Assembly: GCA_946540735.1 (NCBI GenBank)
Contig: CAMNIN010000008.1
Location: 30,063-94,062, forward strand
Source of the DNA: an uncultured Prevotellaceae bacterium
GTDB taxonomy: Bacteria; Bacteroidota; Bacteroidia; Bacteroidales; Bacteroidaceae
DNA length: 64,000 nucleotides
Direction of reading: 5' to 3'
Part shown: piece by piece, positions 41,144 through 51,035 of the stretch
Numbering within the stretch: the first letter of the stretch is position 1
How the letters are laid out: every line of letters begins with the position of its first letter
Notes under the pieces: generated by a model
Told to the model about the DNA's origin: nothing
What the model saw: only the letters and a program-made list of their open reading frames with translations
Database searches by the model: none
Position numbers and translations under genes: made by a program

Positions 41144-42529
41144 ATGAAGAAACTGAATATTTTGACCATGACGATAGCGACCGCACTCCTTACCGGGTGC
41201 GGGGCGCTCCATCACTATGAGAGACCCGAGGTCAACACGACAGGCCTCATCCGCGACAACTTGTCGCTCACCGACACCTTGGTGGCCAATGCCGACTCGC
41301 TCAATTTCGGCAACCTGCCTTGGCGAAGTGTCTTTACTGATCCGCAGTTGCAGACCCTGATCCAGCAGGCCCTCGATAACAATGTCGACATGCTTAATGC
41401 CGCACTCAACGTGCGGATGGCGGAGACGCAGCTCAAACTGGCTCGCCTGGCTTTCCTGCCCCAGTTCACCTTCTCGCCACAGGGCACCATCGCCTCTTGG
41501 GACGGCAATGCCGCCACCAAGACCTATCAGCTGCCCGTGGCAGCCAGTTGGAGCACCGACCTCTACGGAAACCTGTTCGCTCAGAAGAAAAGCGCTCAGG
41601 TGCAGCTCCTGGGGATGAAAGACTATCAGGTGATGGTGCAGACCGGTGTCGTGGCAGGTGTGGCCAACATGTACTACACGCTCCTCATGCTCGACAAGCA
41701 GATGGAGATCCTCACCGATATGATCGGACTCACCAAGGACACCTGGGACATGATGAAACTCCAGATGGATCTGGGCAGGGCACGCTCGACCAGCGTGCAG
41801 AGCGCCGAGGCCAATTACTACTCGGTGAAGGCACAGGCCGTGGACATGCAGCGCCAGATCAGGGAAGTGGAGAATTCCCTCTCACTGGTGCTTGGACAGC
41901 CGGCACAGACCATCGCCAGGGGAAAGCTCGAGAATCAGAACCTGCCCTCAGAGTTCAGCACAGGCATCGGACTGCAGCTGCTGGCCAACAGGGCTGACGT
42001 GCACTATGCCGAGATGAACCTGGCCAAATGCTTCTATGACGTGGAGACAGCCAAGAGCCGTTTCTATCCCAACCTGACCATCACGCCATCGGCCACGTTC
42101 ACCAACAACGCCGGAGCCATCGTCAATCCGGGGAAATGGCTGCTCTCCGCAGTGGGAAGCCTCACTCAGCCCATCTTCATGAAGGGACAGCTCACCGCCG
42201 GACTCCGTGTGGCAGAGGCCCAGTATGAGCAGGCCTACAACACATGGCAGAACGTCGTGCTCAAGGCAGGCAACGAGGTCAGTGATGCCCTGGTGCTCTA
42301 CAATTCCTCGGATGAGAAAGGAAAACTGGAAGCCAAGAGGGTGGAGACCTTGCAGAAAAATGTGGAGCACACCAAGATGCTCTTCAAGAATTCCGGTAGT
42401 TCATATCTCGAGGTGATCACAGCCCAGCAGTCATTGCTCAATGCGCAGCTGACGAAAGTCTCTGATGACTTCTACAAGATGCAGGCTGTGGTGAACCTTT
42501 ACAATGCCCTTGGCGGCGGAGGTAAGTAA
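41144..42529 (+). CDS. Outer-membrane efflux channel (TolC/OprM, NodT family)
   Basis: A 461-residue lipoprotein (ATALLTGCGALHHYERPEV, lipobox LTGC). Two repeated OEP domains form the beta-barrel and alpha-tunnel: LPWRSVFTDPQLQTLIQQAL and LNVRMAETQLKLARLAFLPQ in the first, ANRADVHYAEMNLAKCFYDVETAKSRFYPNL in the second. It completes the tripartite pump. The start is three bases after the pump stop, so the two are translationally coupled. Confidence 0.95.
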   Translation: MKKLNILTMTIATALLTGCGALHHYERPEVNTTGLIRDNLSLTDTLVANADSLNFGNLPWRSVFTDPQLQTLIQQALDNNVDMLNAALNVRMAETQLKLARLAFLPQFTFSPQGTIASWDGNAATKTYQLPVAASWSTDLYGNLFAQKKSAQVQLLGMKDYQVMVQTGVVAGVANMYYTLLMLDKQMEILTDMIGLTKDTWDMMKLQMDLGRARSTSVQSAEANYYSVKAQAVDMQRQIREVENSLSLVLGQPAQTIARGKLENQNLPSEFSTGIGLQLLANRADVHYAEMNLAKCFYDVETAKSRFYPNLTITPSATFTNNAGAIVNPGKWLLSAVGSLTQPIFMKGQLTAGLRVAEAQYEQAYNTWQNVVLKAGNEVSDALVLYNSSDEKGKLEAKRVETLQKNVEHTKMLFKNSGSSYLEVITAQQSLLNAQLTKVSDDFYKMQAVVNLYNALGGGGK

Positions 42530-42550
42530 TCCTTAAAAAACATTGACATT

Positions 42551-43333
42551 ATGGCAAGTGATATCAGTCCAAGAGCAGAAATCGACCCAAGAGCGAAAAT
42601 TGGCGACAACTGCAAAATATTTCCTTTCGTCTATATCGAGGGTGATGTGGAGATCGGCGACAACTGCGTGATCTTCCCGTTCACCAGCATCCTCAACGGT
42701 TCCAGAATCGGAAAGTGCAACAAGATCCACCAAGGGGCGGTCATCGCAGCCTTGCCCCAGGATTTCGAGTTCACCGGCGAGAAGAGCGAATGCGTCATCG
42801 GCGACAACAACATCATCCGTGAGAATGTGGTCATCAACAGGGCTACGCACCGTGGAGCGAAGACCGTGATCGGCAACAACAACTTCCTCATGGAAGGTGT
42901 GCATATCTCACACGACGCCAAAGTGGCAGACAATTGCGTTTTCGGTTATGGTACTAAGGTCGCCGGAGACTGCATCATCGAGGATCATGTGGTGCTATCG
43001 ACAAGTGTCATCGCCAATGCCGGTACACGTGTGGGCAGTTATGCGATGGTCAAGGCCGGCACAACCTACTCGAAAGACGTGCCACCTTATATTATAGCAG
43101 GTTCCAGTCCTGTGAGATACGGAGGTGTCAACACTGTGATGCTTTCGAAGGACGGCGTGTCGGAGAAGGTGCAGAAGCACATCGCCAACGCTTACCGCCT
43201 GGTCTTCCATGGCCAGACAAGCGTCTTCGATGCCATCAACCAGATCAAGCAGCAGGTGCCCGACAGCGTGGAGATCCAGCATATCGTGAAATTCCTCAGT
43301 GAAACGCAGCGCGGCATCATCAGCAAGCTGTGA
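42551..43333 (+). CDS. lpxA: Acyl-ACP--UDP-N-acetylglucosamine O-acyltransferase
   Basis: A 260-residue left-handed beta-helix enzyme, first step of lipid A synthesis. Hexapeptide repeats run through the N-terminal two thirds (IDPRAKIGDNCKIFPFVYIE, VIGDNNIIRENVVINRAT). The catalytic His is in GVHISHDAKVADN. The C-terminal helical part ends IVKFLSETQRGIISKL. It follows the efflux channel by 21 bp and is probably in the same transcript. Bacteroidales also have an lpxA next to lpxC-fabZ, so this may be a second copy; that cannot be checked here. Confidence 0.9.
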   Translation: MASDISPRAEIDPRAKIGDNCKIFPFVYIEGDVEIGDNCVIFPFTSILNGSRIGKCNKIHQGAVIAALPQDFEFTGEKSECVIGDNNIIRENVVINRATHRGAKTVIGNNNFLMEGVHISHDAKVADNCVFGYGTKVAGDCIIEDHVVLSTSVIANAGTRVGSYAMVKAGTTYSKDVPPYIIAGSSPVRYGGVNTVMLSKDGVSEKVQKHIANAYRLVFHGQTSVFDAINQIKQQVPDSVEIQHIVKFLSETQRGIISKL

Positions 43334-43342
43334 GCGATGATT

Positions 43343-43393
43343 ACCCAAAAAGAAAGCGGGCGGGGTTTTGTTCCCCGCCCGCTTTCTTGTGGG
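43343..43393. terminator. Strong bidirectional terminator
   Basis: AAGAAAGCGGGCGGGG and CCCCGCCCGCTTTCTT form a perfect 16-bp stem around TTTTGTT, with ACCC/GGGT extending it. It separates converging lpxA and the helicase gene. Confidence 0.92.
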
Positions 43394-43402
43394 TATGACT
43401 TA

Positions 43403-46400
43403 TCATTTTCCTTTCTCTGCGATCGTCACCGTGCCATCGCTGACAGTGATTTGCTGATGGTCGACCAGGTAATCCAGCACCCATTCGATGATTTGGTCGA
43501 GTCTGGATGTGCGACGGGCATAGCCAAGCAAGTTGGTGATCTGTTTCAGCAGTTCCAACTTTGGCACGGAAATCTGCTGTGTCATGGCCTGCATGATTGC
43601 ATTCTTGACCTCGACATAGGGGATGTCTTCGGTTTCACGATAAGGAGCCTCACGGTATTTGTCATAGCCTTCGGCGGCCTGAGCATTGCTCCAGTAGACG
43701 GGGTTGTCGGGTTGTGACAAGGGGTCGCGGTAGGCGATGCTCTCAATGATTTTTTCGATGGGTTCCAGTATACGGTCGAAAGCACGTACTATTCCGTAGG
43801 CGATGACGATCTTCTTCACGATGGCACCGAGGGCCACCGGCTGTTCGACGGATATGATATGCTTGATGTCGGCTTCTATCGTTCGTCTTCTGAGGGTAAG
43901 GATTTTAGGCGAGGAATAGTTGAATCGTTTTTCGAGCTTCACAAAATTGTAGGGCAGTCTCTTGTCGTTGGATGTCGTCTTGAGGATCTCATCCTCGCTC
44001 ACCTCGAAAGGGATGGAGGTGGCAAGACCGCTCTTGAGTGGAGTATTGGATGGTTGAGGCGAGGCCCCCTGCTTGACCTTATCTTTCGCCTTCTCCTCGG
44101 TTGGCGGGGTTTCGGCAGTAGCAGGCGTCTCGCGCTGTTTCTTGATCATGCTGAGTTCCCGGATGATGCGGTCGATCACTTTCTCCGGGTTGAGGAACCA
44201 GTCGACGGTCCATACGCGCATGAGATTCCAGCCGAGCCCTTTGAGAACGCCGGGCTGGCAGATCTCACGGTCGCGCTCCGTACTGGTGTTGTGGTAGTTG
44301 GCTCCATCGCAGATGATACCCATGAGGTAGTCGTCGGGGGCGGAGGGGTCGATCACGCCCATGTCGATCTTGAAGCGTGAGCGTCCTACGAGAGTGTCCA
44401 CTTCATAGCCATGGCGGCAGATCTCGGCGGCGATGGCATCAATGATCGTGGTGTCGGCTTTCTCTTCCAGTTGTGATGAGATGACCGGCATGCGTCCACT
44501 GCGTGCGAACTCCAGGAACCGCTTCAGACCTTCCACGCCGCGGGCGCGGCTGCGGTTGAGGTCGATTTGCTCGGGTTGCAGGGTGGAGAAGACCATCATC
44601 TCGTTGCGCGCACGGCTGACAGCGACGTTGAGGCGCCGTTCTCCTCCAGCATTGTTGAGCGGACCGAAGTTCATCGACACGTGGCCGTTTTTGTCAGGGC
44701 CGTATCCCACAGAGAAGAGGATGACGTCACGCTCGTCGCCTTGCACATTCTCCAGGTTTTTGACGAAGATCGGTTCCTCGCACTCATAAGCCAACCGTTC
44801 GAGATTGGTGTCCTTGCTGAGCTCATCCACGAGGATATCCTCTATGAGGTCTTGCTGTACTTTGCTGAACGACACGATGCCGATGCTGTTTTTCGACAGT
44901 TGGCTGTCGCGCAACCGCCGTACCACTTCAGCCACGATAGCTTCCGCCTCAGACCTGTTGCAACGCGTCTTGCCCATGTCGTAGGTGCCTTCGATAGGAA
45001 CGAACGTGACTTTCGACTTGCGGTCGTCCACCGAAGGGAAGGTGTAGAGCTTGCCATCGTAGTATTGGCTGTTGCTGAAAGCTATCAGACTCTCGTGGCG
45101 GCTGCGGTAGTGCCAGGTGAGGTAGTGGTCGGGGAACGACAGTGTGATGCAGTCGTCGAGAATGCTCTCCATGTCGTCGTTGTCGGCTTCAGCCTCGTCG
45201 ATGGAGGTGGTCATGAAGAAGCTGGTGGGAGGCATCTGCTTGGGGTCGCCCACCACGATGAGTGCCTTGCCACGAGCGATGGCACCCACCGCCTCGCTTG
45301 TCGGCATCTGCGATGCCTCGTCGAAGACCACAATGTCGAATTTCTCCTGGTTGAGGTCGATGAATTGAGCCACGGAGATGGGGCTCATCAGCATACACGG
45401 ACAGAGTTTGGGCAGCAGGGTAGGAATCTGGTCGATGATCTGCCGGATGGTGGTGCCACGGCCATTCGACTTGATGAGGCGCTTCAGAGTGCCGATTTCC
45501 GATCCTTTCGCAGCCTCGATGGTCAGCGAGGGGATGCGGGAAGCAAGTTTGCAGTAAAGGGCTTTTTTCGTGAGTTCCTGGAATTGCTTGGCCATGTCGC
45601 GGTAGCGCTGGATGGTGTCTTCGAAGATCAGGCCATTAAATACCTGGAGTTCCTGCGTGTGGTCGATGATGTCCATGGCGAGTCGTTTGTAGAGGCCGCG
45701 GAGCATCGCCTGGCAGGCAGATTCGTGATCATTGCCCTTCTCGATGTAGATGGCGACGCCACCCAGGCGCTGCGACATGAGTTGGGCACGGCGTGTGCAC
45801 CATTGCGACCAGTCTCTCGACTTGTCGATGTGAAGCAGCCATTGAGGGGTCTTCTGTATGATCTCATCAAGCGTCATCCTTCCGTCAATATGGCAAGCGG
45901 TGGTCGATTTCCAAAGGGCATTGAGCTGCCGGAGCGCACTGATATCGACGCTCAGAGTGCTTTCTTTGTTGACGGTAGGTATGAAGGCCGAAGGCATGTT
46001 GATGCCTCGCAGCAGGGTGAGGATGGTAGAGGCTTGCCGGATGCTTTCTGCGATGTTGTCCCATTCCATTTTGCCCGAACCTGTCAGACTGCCGAAGATG
46101 CGGTTGAGGTCTCCCTGATGGGGAGAAAGCTCCTGTTGTAGTCGGTGGTATTCCTCGAGTTGCGAGATCAGCGGCTCGATATGTTCTTCGGAAATATCGC
46201 GGCGGTAGCCTTTCAGCTGCTTGAGGAAACTCTTCTTGGAGAAGTATTTGGCCAGTGCCCATTTGTCGCAGGCATTAGCCCAGTCGGTTTTCAGCGTCAT
46301 GAGGTTGAGCTGAAGCACCTGTGGGTCGTAGCTGTTGAGGAGAGAGGCCTTGACTTGGTCAAGCCGTTTGCCAGTCTCCATGACGTGCTCCCATGTCTTC

Positions 46401-49192
46401 TGAAGTGTGGGATCTGTGGAGATACGCAGGATGTCGGCATTGACAGCCGGTGTCTTGGCGACAGCGTCCACAAACTGCTCTGCAAGTTCCATGCCCATCG
46501 GATCTTCAGGGAAGGTGATGCTGTTGATGCGTGAGAGTTCTTTGATGGCGGCACGGGCATTGGGAGCCAATTTGCCATTCTGCTCTATGAAGGCGGCCGA
46601 CTTTTGCTGTGCCTCATACGACGGGTCAAGAATCAACAGTCCGAAGAGAGGATGCTTATGGGGCTGACCTGTAATGCTGAACACTGCTCCCAATTCCTGG
46701 ATGAGGTTCACCGTGCTGGTGATGCGTTGCGCGTCGATACCCTCCAGGAATTTCTCAGTCGGAGTGATGGCATCACCAGTTCCGAGTGCCGTATAGCGTG
46801 AGATATAGTCGTAGAGTGACAGACCGGAGGATTGCTTCTCATGCAACAGCGTCACATAGCGGATCAGTTTTTGTCGCTGGCCGAAGAGTTCGTCAGACTC
46901 CCGCTCATATTCTTCCGGAGTCTTGATCCGGGTGATGTCGAGAGCACTCTGCAACTGCGTCAGAAGATGCGACTTCGTCATTTTATTGGAATGCATTTCC
47001 AGGCAGAATGGGTCGAGGCCGATTTTCTTCAGACGTTTCTGCACCACCTCCAGGGCAGCCATCTTCTCAGCCACGAAGAGCACGCGCCGTCCATGGTAGA
47101 GAGCATTGGAAATCATATTGGTGATGGTCTGGCTCTTGCCGGTACCCGGAGGTCCGTAGAGGATGAAGCTGCGGCCTTCGCCCGATTCGATCACGGCTTC
47201 CAACTGCGAGGAGTCTACATCCACGGGTATGGCGTAGTTGCCTGGCTTCACCTCTTTGTCTACTTGCCGTGTGTTGGTGGTCGAAGGCTCAGGTATGTTG
47301 ACCAGCCGTTTCTGGATAAGGCTCTCCACCACGGGGTTCTCACGTAGTTTGTCAGCATTGTTATGGATGTCGTTCCACATCACGAATTTGCTGAACGAGA
47401 AGAGTCCGAGGAGACTCTCCTCCACCACATCCCAGTGGGCGTGATTCTTGATGCAGGCCCTCACAATGGAGAACACCTGCCGCACGTCGGCACCTGAGTC
47501 GTCGAGAGGCAGTGTCGATGCTGCGCTCAAGTTGACATCATATTGCTGGATCATCATTTCCACAAGCGTGGTGTTGAAGGTGATGTCTTCCTCCCTCATG
47601 CGCAAGATGTAGTTGTTGCCACTTTTCTTCACGATGTCGACGGGTTCCAGCAGCAGGGGGGCATAGCGGGGCTTGATGCTCTTGTCGGTCTCATACCACT
47701 TCAGAAGGCCGAGCACGAGGAAGAGGGTGTTGGCTCCGTTCTCCTCAAGGGCGGTGCGTGAGGACCTGTAAAGTACTTTCAGGGCAGTGCCCAGTTCGTC
47801 TTCCGGACAGAAGGAGTAAATCTGGTTGTGCTTGATACCTTCCACCACCAATTTCTCCATCTGCTCGCGGTAGGCCCTGGAATTGTAGATGCCCGTCTCG
47901 TCGGGTGTGGCTTTGGCGTCGAGGGGGTAGGGGAGAATCTTGAAGTCTTTCTTGGCTTGGAGAAGGTCTTCGAGTTCATCGAGACTGAACGACACGAAGG
48001 GGACGACCCGCTTGCCCAACCGCATGTTGAGCAGGTTGTTGCGAAGCGAGAAATCGAGCAGTTTCCGTTCCCATATCTGCATGCGCGTCAGGTGGCGGTC
48101 CTCCAAGGAGTTGAGGTCGTATTGATGAAGCTCACGCACATTCTTGGTAGCATGGTCGAGTTCGAGTCCTTGCAGATTGGTGGTGCCATCGGTCTCGACG
48201 GGCAGTGGGCGGATGTTGTAGGCACGGCATCGCTTGATGTCGATGGCCATGATGAATAGCTCAGGATGAAGGTGTATGAGGTCTTCGGCCTTGGTCACGG
48301 CTTCCTCAAACGACACCTTCTTTTGTGTGATCTGTGTGGTCTCCACCACCACCAGTTCGTTGATGCCGTCGGCAGTGGCTTTGGAGAGGAAACTCACGTC
48401 GTCGCAGATCAGTTGGGGATAGTAGTGGTCTTCCAGCCAGCATCCCACGAAGGCATGCCCTCTGAAGATGATGATCATGGTATTCAGGCCGATGCTCTCC
48501 AGGCACGAGGCAAAGGCCAGCGACAGGTCGAAGCAGGTGCCTTGTTTCTCGGCAAGCACCTGGTCGGTCAGGCGGATGCGCTGACCATTCTCCTCAAAAC
48601 TCGGGGGTGGGGTGATGTAGACGATACCTTGCTCACGGAAAGCCTCGTAGACAGCAGCCACCTGAGCACGCACGCGATTGGGGTCCTGGGTCTGGTATTC
48701 GTCGAGTGCGGAGTCTTTTGTGAGTCTTTCGAGTTGGCGGGCCACTTCGAGTCTCACCTCTGCCAGGCCAGAGGCGTTGGGCGTGACGAAGCAGGCTGTG
48801 ATCTCGGGCATCAGATTCGCGCCGGCCCACTGGTCAAAGGGCATGATGTGGAGAGGGTAGGACTGGCTGAGCACCTCTTGCTCGCCGATCTGCACCTTCA
48901 GGGTGAACTCGGTATCCACGCCTTCCGTCACTTTGCGGAGCTTTTCGATATCCGGTTGGATGGAAAGGTCGCTCAATGCGACCATCTGCCCATGAGGAAT
49001 CAGGTCGATACGGCACTCTGAATTGGAGAGAAACTCTCCACTGAGGCTGACCTTGACGCCACGCCAGTCTTCTTCATCGTCATTGGTGAGCTCACAGGTG
49101 TTGAGAAGCTTCTCGCCACAGGTAGTGATGGCATAGTTGACGCTCGGAAGATATTCGATGCGGATATTCTCCGGCCCGAGATGTTCTTTCAT
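43403..49192 (-). CDS. DUF4011/SF1 helicase/Vsr-like nuclease/DUF3320 giant protein
   Basis: A 1929-residue protein. Residues about 1-160 are beta-rich. About 215-265 is a transglutaminase-like fold with Cys and His of the triad (KQGTCFDLSLAFASCLESIG, RGHAFVGCWL). DUF4011 begins near 380 (WERKLLDFSLRNNLLNMRLG). The SF1 helicase has Walker A LYGPPGTGKSQTITNMI, Walker B IVVFDEASQMPTSEA, GDPKQMPPTSFF, and late motifs VQGDERDVILFSVGYG and RLNVAVSRAR. A Vsr/MTES_1575-type nuclease follows (RSRFKIDMGVIDP, IICDGANYHNT, GWNLMRVWT). The C-terminal DUF3320 is around QPVALGAIVKKIVIAYG. Such helicase-nuclease fusions are candidate anti-phage proteins; I infer a DNA-processing or defence role. It is 39 bp downstream of a radical SAM gene. 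Confidence 0.9.
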   Translation of the reverse strand: MKEHLGPENIRIEYLPSVNYAITTCGEKLLNTCELTNDDEEDWRGVKVSLSGEFLSNSECRIDLIPHGQMVALSDLSIQPDIEKLRKVTEGVDTEFTLKVQIGEQEVLSQSYPLHIMPFDQWAGANLMPEITACFVTPNASGLAEVRLEVARQLERLTKDSALDEYQTQDPNRVRAQVAAVYEAFREQGIVYITPPPSFEENGQRIRLTDQVLAEKQGTCFDLSLAFASCLESIGLNTMIIIFRGHAFVGCWLEDHYYPQLICDDVSFLSKATADGINELVVVETTQITQKKVSFEEAVTKAEDLIHLHPELFIMAIDIKRCRAYNIRPLPVETDGTTNLQGLELDHATKNVRELHQYDLNSLEDRHLTRMQIWERKLLDFSLRNNLLNMRLGKRVVPFVSFSLDELEDLLQAKKDFKILPYPLDAKATPDETGIYNSRAYREQMEKLVVEGIKHNQIYSFCPEDELGTALKVLYRSSRTALEENGANTLFLVLGLLKWYETDKSIKPRYAPLLLEPVDIVKKSGNNYILRMREEDITFNTTLVEMMIQQYDVNLSAASTLPLDDSGADVRQVFSIVRACIKNHAHWDVVEESLLGLFSFSKFVMWNDIHNNADKLRENPVVESLIQKRLVNIPEPSTTNTRQVDKEVKPGNYAIPVDVDSSQLEAVIESGEGRSFILYGPPGTGKSQTITNMISNALYHGRRVLFVAEKMAALEVVQKRLKKIGLDPFCLEMHSNKMTKSHLLTQLQSALDITRIKTPEEYERESDELFGQRQKLIRYVTLLHEKQSSGLSLYDYISRYTALGTGDAITPTEKFLEGIDAQRITSTVNLIQELGAVFSITGQPHKHPLFGLLILDPSYEAQQKSAAFIEQNGKLAPNARAAIKELSRINSITFPEDPMGMELAEQFVDAVAKTPAVNADILRISTDPTLQKTWEHVMETGKRLDQVKASLLNSYDPQVLQLNLMTLKTDWANACDKWALAKYFSKKSFLKQLKGYRRDISEEHIEPLISQLEEYHRLQQELSPHQGDLNRIFGSLTGSGKMEWDNIAESIRQASTILTLLRGINMPSAFIPTVNKESTLSVDISALRQLNALWKSTTACHIDGRMTLDEIIQKTPQWLLHIDKSRDWSQWCTRRAQLMSQRLGGVAIYIEKGNDHESACQAMLRGLYKRLAMDIIDHTQELQVFNGLIFEDTIQRYRDMAKQFQELTKKALYCKLASRIPSLTIEAAKGSEIGTLKRLIKSNGRGTTIRQIIDQIPTLLPKLCPCMLMSPISVAQFIDLNQEKFDIVVFDEASQMPTSEAVGAIARGKALIVVGDPKQMPPTSFFMTTSIDEAEADNDDMESILDDCITLSFPDHYLTWHYRSRHESLIAFSNSQYYDGKLYTFPSVDDRKSKVTFVPIEGTYDMGKTRCNRSEAEAIVAEVVRRLRDSQLSKNSIGIVSFSKVQQDLIEDILVDELSKDTNLERLAYECEEPIFVKNLENVQGDERDVILFSVGYGPDKNGHVSMNFGPLNNAGGERRLNVAVSRARNEMMVFSTLQPEQIDLNRSRARGVEGLKRFLEFARSGRMPVISSQLEEKADTTIIDAIAAEICRHGYEVDTLVGRSRFKIDMGVIDPSAPDDYLMGIICDGANYHNTSTERDREICQPGVLKGLGWNLMRVWTVDWFLNPEKVIDRIIRELSMIKKQRETPATAETPPTEEKAKDKVKQGASPQPSNTPLKSGLATSIPFEVSEDEILKTTSNDKRLPYNFVKLEKRFNYSSPKILTLRRRTIEADIKHIISVEQPVALGAIVKKIVIAYGIVRAFDRILEPIEKIIESIAYRDPLSQPDNPVYWSNAQAAEGYDKYREAPYRETEDIPYVEVKNAIMQAMTQQISVPKLELLKQITNLLGYARRTSRLDQIIEWVLDYLVDHQQITVSDGTVTIAEKGK

Positions 49193-49231
49193 AAATTAGG
49201 ATGTGTTTTGACGATTTTCTTCTTTGCCTTC

Positions 49232-50011
49232 TTAATAAGAAGCAGAGCAGGGAATGCCAGCTTCTTGCACCATCTTGCAGATGCGGTCAAGATCCTCATG
49301 GCTGGCTTTGAGCAGGCGTGGGTCGGGGGTCTCACGGTCCACGGTGTAGATCATCACTTCGCGCGGGCGAATCCGCTGGAGCGCCTTTATCCAAGGCAGC
49401 ACGTAGCGGTCGCTGGTGTTGTCGGTGTCGCCGGCATCGATGATGCCTTTCAGAAACATGGTCTGCACAACCACATGTCCGTTGAACTTCTCCATGTCTT
49501 GCACGATGTCGTCCACGTTGTAGCGGCTGCTCGCGGGGCGGTCGACCATACGGATGTAGTCGATGTCGACAGTGTCGAGTTTCAGGATATTGTTGTCCAC
49601 ACGCATCAGAGCCGCCCGCACTTCCGGTCGGTGGATGAACGTGGAATTGCTCAGCACCGACACCTTGGCCGAGGGAGCGTATTCGTCACGCAGCCGGATT
49701 GTGTCGTCGATGATGCCGGGGAAGTCGGGGTGAGCGGTAGGCTCTCCGTTTCCGGCAAATGTCAGCACGTCAGGCTGTTGTCCGGATTCTCTCATCTCCG
49801 AGAGTTTCTCACGCAATCGCAGGGCCACTTCCTCGCGGCTCGGTCGCCGCTGTTGAGGACGATGGTCTGCATTGAAGCCGCATTCACAGTAGATGCAGTC
49901 GAAGCTGCATAATTTCCCGTCTCCTGGCTGGAGGTTGATGCCAAGAGAGATGCCCAGGCGGCGGCTGTGCACCGGGCCGAAAATGGGTGATGGATAGATG
50001 ATGGTGCTCAT
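49232..50011 (-). CDS. Radical SAM protein
   Basis: A 259-residue enzyme with the Cys cluster CSFDCIYCECGF near residue 35, which binds the 4Fe-4S cluster and S-adenosylmethionine. The GNGEPTAHPDFPGII motif and VSVLSNSTFIHRPEV follow, as in the group of radical SAM proteins related to MoaA/NirJ-like and KamA-independent small forms. The substrate is unknown. No accessory Cys cluster is obvious at the C-terminus (AGIPCSASY). It is transcribed with the helicase gene; many Bacteroidales carry this gene without such a neighbour. Confidence 0.88.
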   Translation of the reverse strand: MSTIIYPSPIFGPVHSRRLGISLGINLQPGDGKLCSFDCIYCECGFNADHRPQQRRPSREEVALRLREKLSEMRESGQQPDVLTFAGNGEPTAHPDFPGIIDDTIRLRDEYAPSAKVSVLSNSTFIHRPEVRAALMRVDNNILKLDTVDIDYIRMVDRPASSRYNVDDIVQDMEKFNGHVVVQTMFLKGIIDAGDTDNTSDRYVLPWIKALQRIRPREVMIYTVDRETPDPRLLKASHEDLDRICKMVQEAGIPCSASY

Positions 50012-50018
50012 TCATCGC

Positions 50019-50026
50019 AAAGGTAG
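50019..50026 (-). promoter_or_regulatory. Promoter -7 element of the radical SAM gene
   Basis: TACCTTTG on the complement ends only 7 bases before the ATG at 50011, so the transcript would have almost no leader. No -33 TTG is found at the right distance. Confidence 0.45.
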
Positions 50027-50066
50027 TCATTTTTTTTACTATATTGCGTTAATAGTCGTTAAAGTG

Positions 50067-50097
50067 TTGCCGTGACACGGAAATTTTAGTAATTTTG
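50067..50097 (+). promoter_or_regulatory. Promoter of the ftsX cluster
   Basis: TTG at 50067-50069 and TAATTTTG at 50090-50097, 20 bp apart, 30 bp before the ftsX start. Confidence 0.65.
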
Positions 50098-50127
50098 CAC
50101 CAAATTTGGTGTATTATAGCCTAAAGA

Positions 50128-51006
50128 ATGGGAAATAAGAAGAATAAAAGCCGCGGCCGCCAAGGTTTGCAGGTCTTTACTTTGTGTGTGAGCACCTCAA
50201 TGGTGCTGATTTTATTGGGAATGGTTGTTTTCACGGTATTCACCGCGAGAAATCTGTCGGCTCATATGAAGGAGAACTTGACGGTCACGATGCTCCTCGG
50301 CGAGGATATCACTGACCCTGAAGCCCAGCAGTTGTGCGACAATCTCGCCACCAAGCCGTATATTTACTCCATGGAGTATATCAGCAAGGAGCAGGTGCTC
50401 GAAGAGCAGAAGAAGGAGCTGGGCACAGACCCCTCTGAGTTTGCGGGCATGAATCCTTTCGTCTCCTCGGTGGAGTTTCAGTTGAATGCCGACTATGCCA
50501 ACAATGACTCTTTGAAATGGATCTCAGAGGAACTGACCAAACTGCCCAACGTGACGGAGATCAGGTATCCTGAAGACCTGATCGAGAGCATCAACAAGAC
50601 GTTGCAGAAGATCAGCCTCGTGCTCCTTGTCCTGGCCGCCTTGCTGCTGGTGGTGTCGTTCGTCCTCATCAACAATACGGTGAAACTGGGCATCTATGCC
50701 CGGAGGTTCAATATCCACACCATGAAGTTGGTGGGTGCCTCTTGGGGATTCATCCGCAAGCCGTTTCTCAGGCAGGCCATCACCCTCGGACTCGTCGCTG
50801 GTATCCTGGCGAATATCGTCCTTGCTGTCGGCGTCTACCTGCTTTATCAGTATCAGCCTGATGTGATGGAAGTCATCACATGGGAAGTGATGGTCATCAC
50901 CGGGCTCACCGTCCTGCTGTTCGGCATCATCATCACCACCTTCTGCTCCTGGCTTTCGGTCAATGACTTCCTGAAGATGAAGGCAGGCGAACTGTATAAG
51001 ATTTAA
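50128..51006 (+). CDS. ftsX: Cell-division ABC-transporter-like permease FtsX
   Basis: A 292-residue inner-membrane protein. The N-terminal helix (FTLCVSTSMVLILLGMVVFT) is followed by a periplasmic loop (ENLTVTMLLGEDITDPEAQ, NPFVSSVEFQLNADYANND) and three C-terminal helices (LVLLVLAALLLVVSFVLINN, LGLVAGILANIVLAVGVYLL, GLTVLLFGIIITTFCSWLSV). With FtsE it controls septal peptidoglycan hydrolases. It heads a cluster that is common in Bacteroidales: ftsX, DUF3098, uppP, truB, queA. Confidence 0.93.
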   Translation: MGNKKNKSRGRQGLQVFTLCVSTSMVLILLGMVVFTVFTARNLSAHMKENLTVTMLLGEDITDPEAQQLCDNLATKPYIYSMEYISKEQVLEEQKKELGTDPSEFAGMNPFVSSVEFQLNADYANNDSLKWISEELTKLPNVTEIRYPEDLIESINKTLQKISLVLLVLAALLLVVSFVLINNTVKLGIYARRFNIHTMKLVGASWGFIRKPFLRQAITLGLVAGILANIVLAVGVYLLYQYQPDVMEVITWEVMVITGLTVLLFGIIITTFCSWLSVNDFLKMKAGELYKI

Positions 51007-51035
51007 TTATAAATTTTCTTTACAAATTCTTTTTT

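Noticed and set aside
47828-49021. Long plus-strand ORFs within 43-49 kb
   Set aside because: All lie opposite the 1929-residue helicase, whose domain motifs are continuous and convincing.
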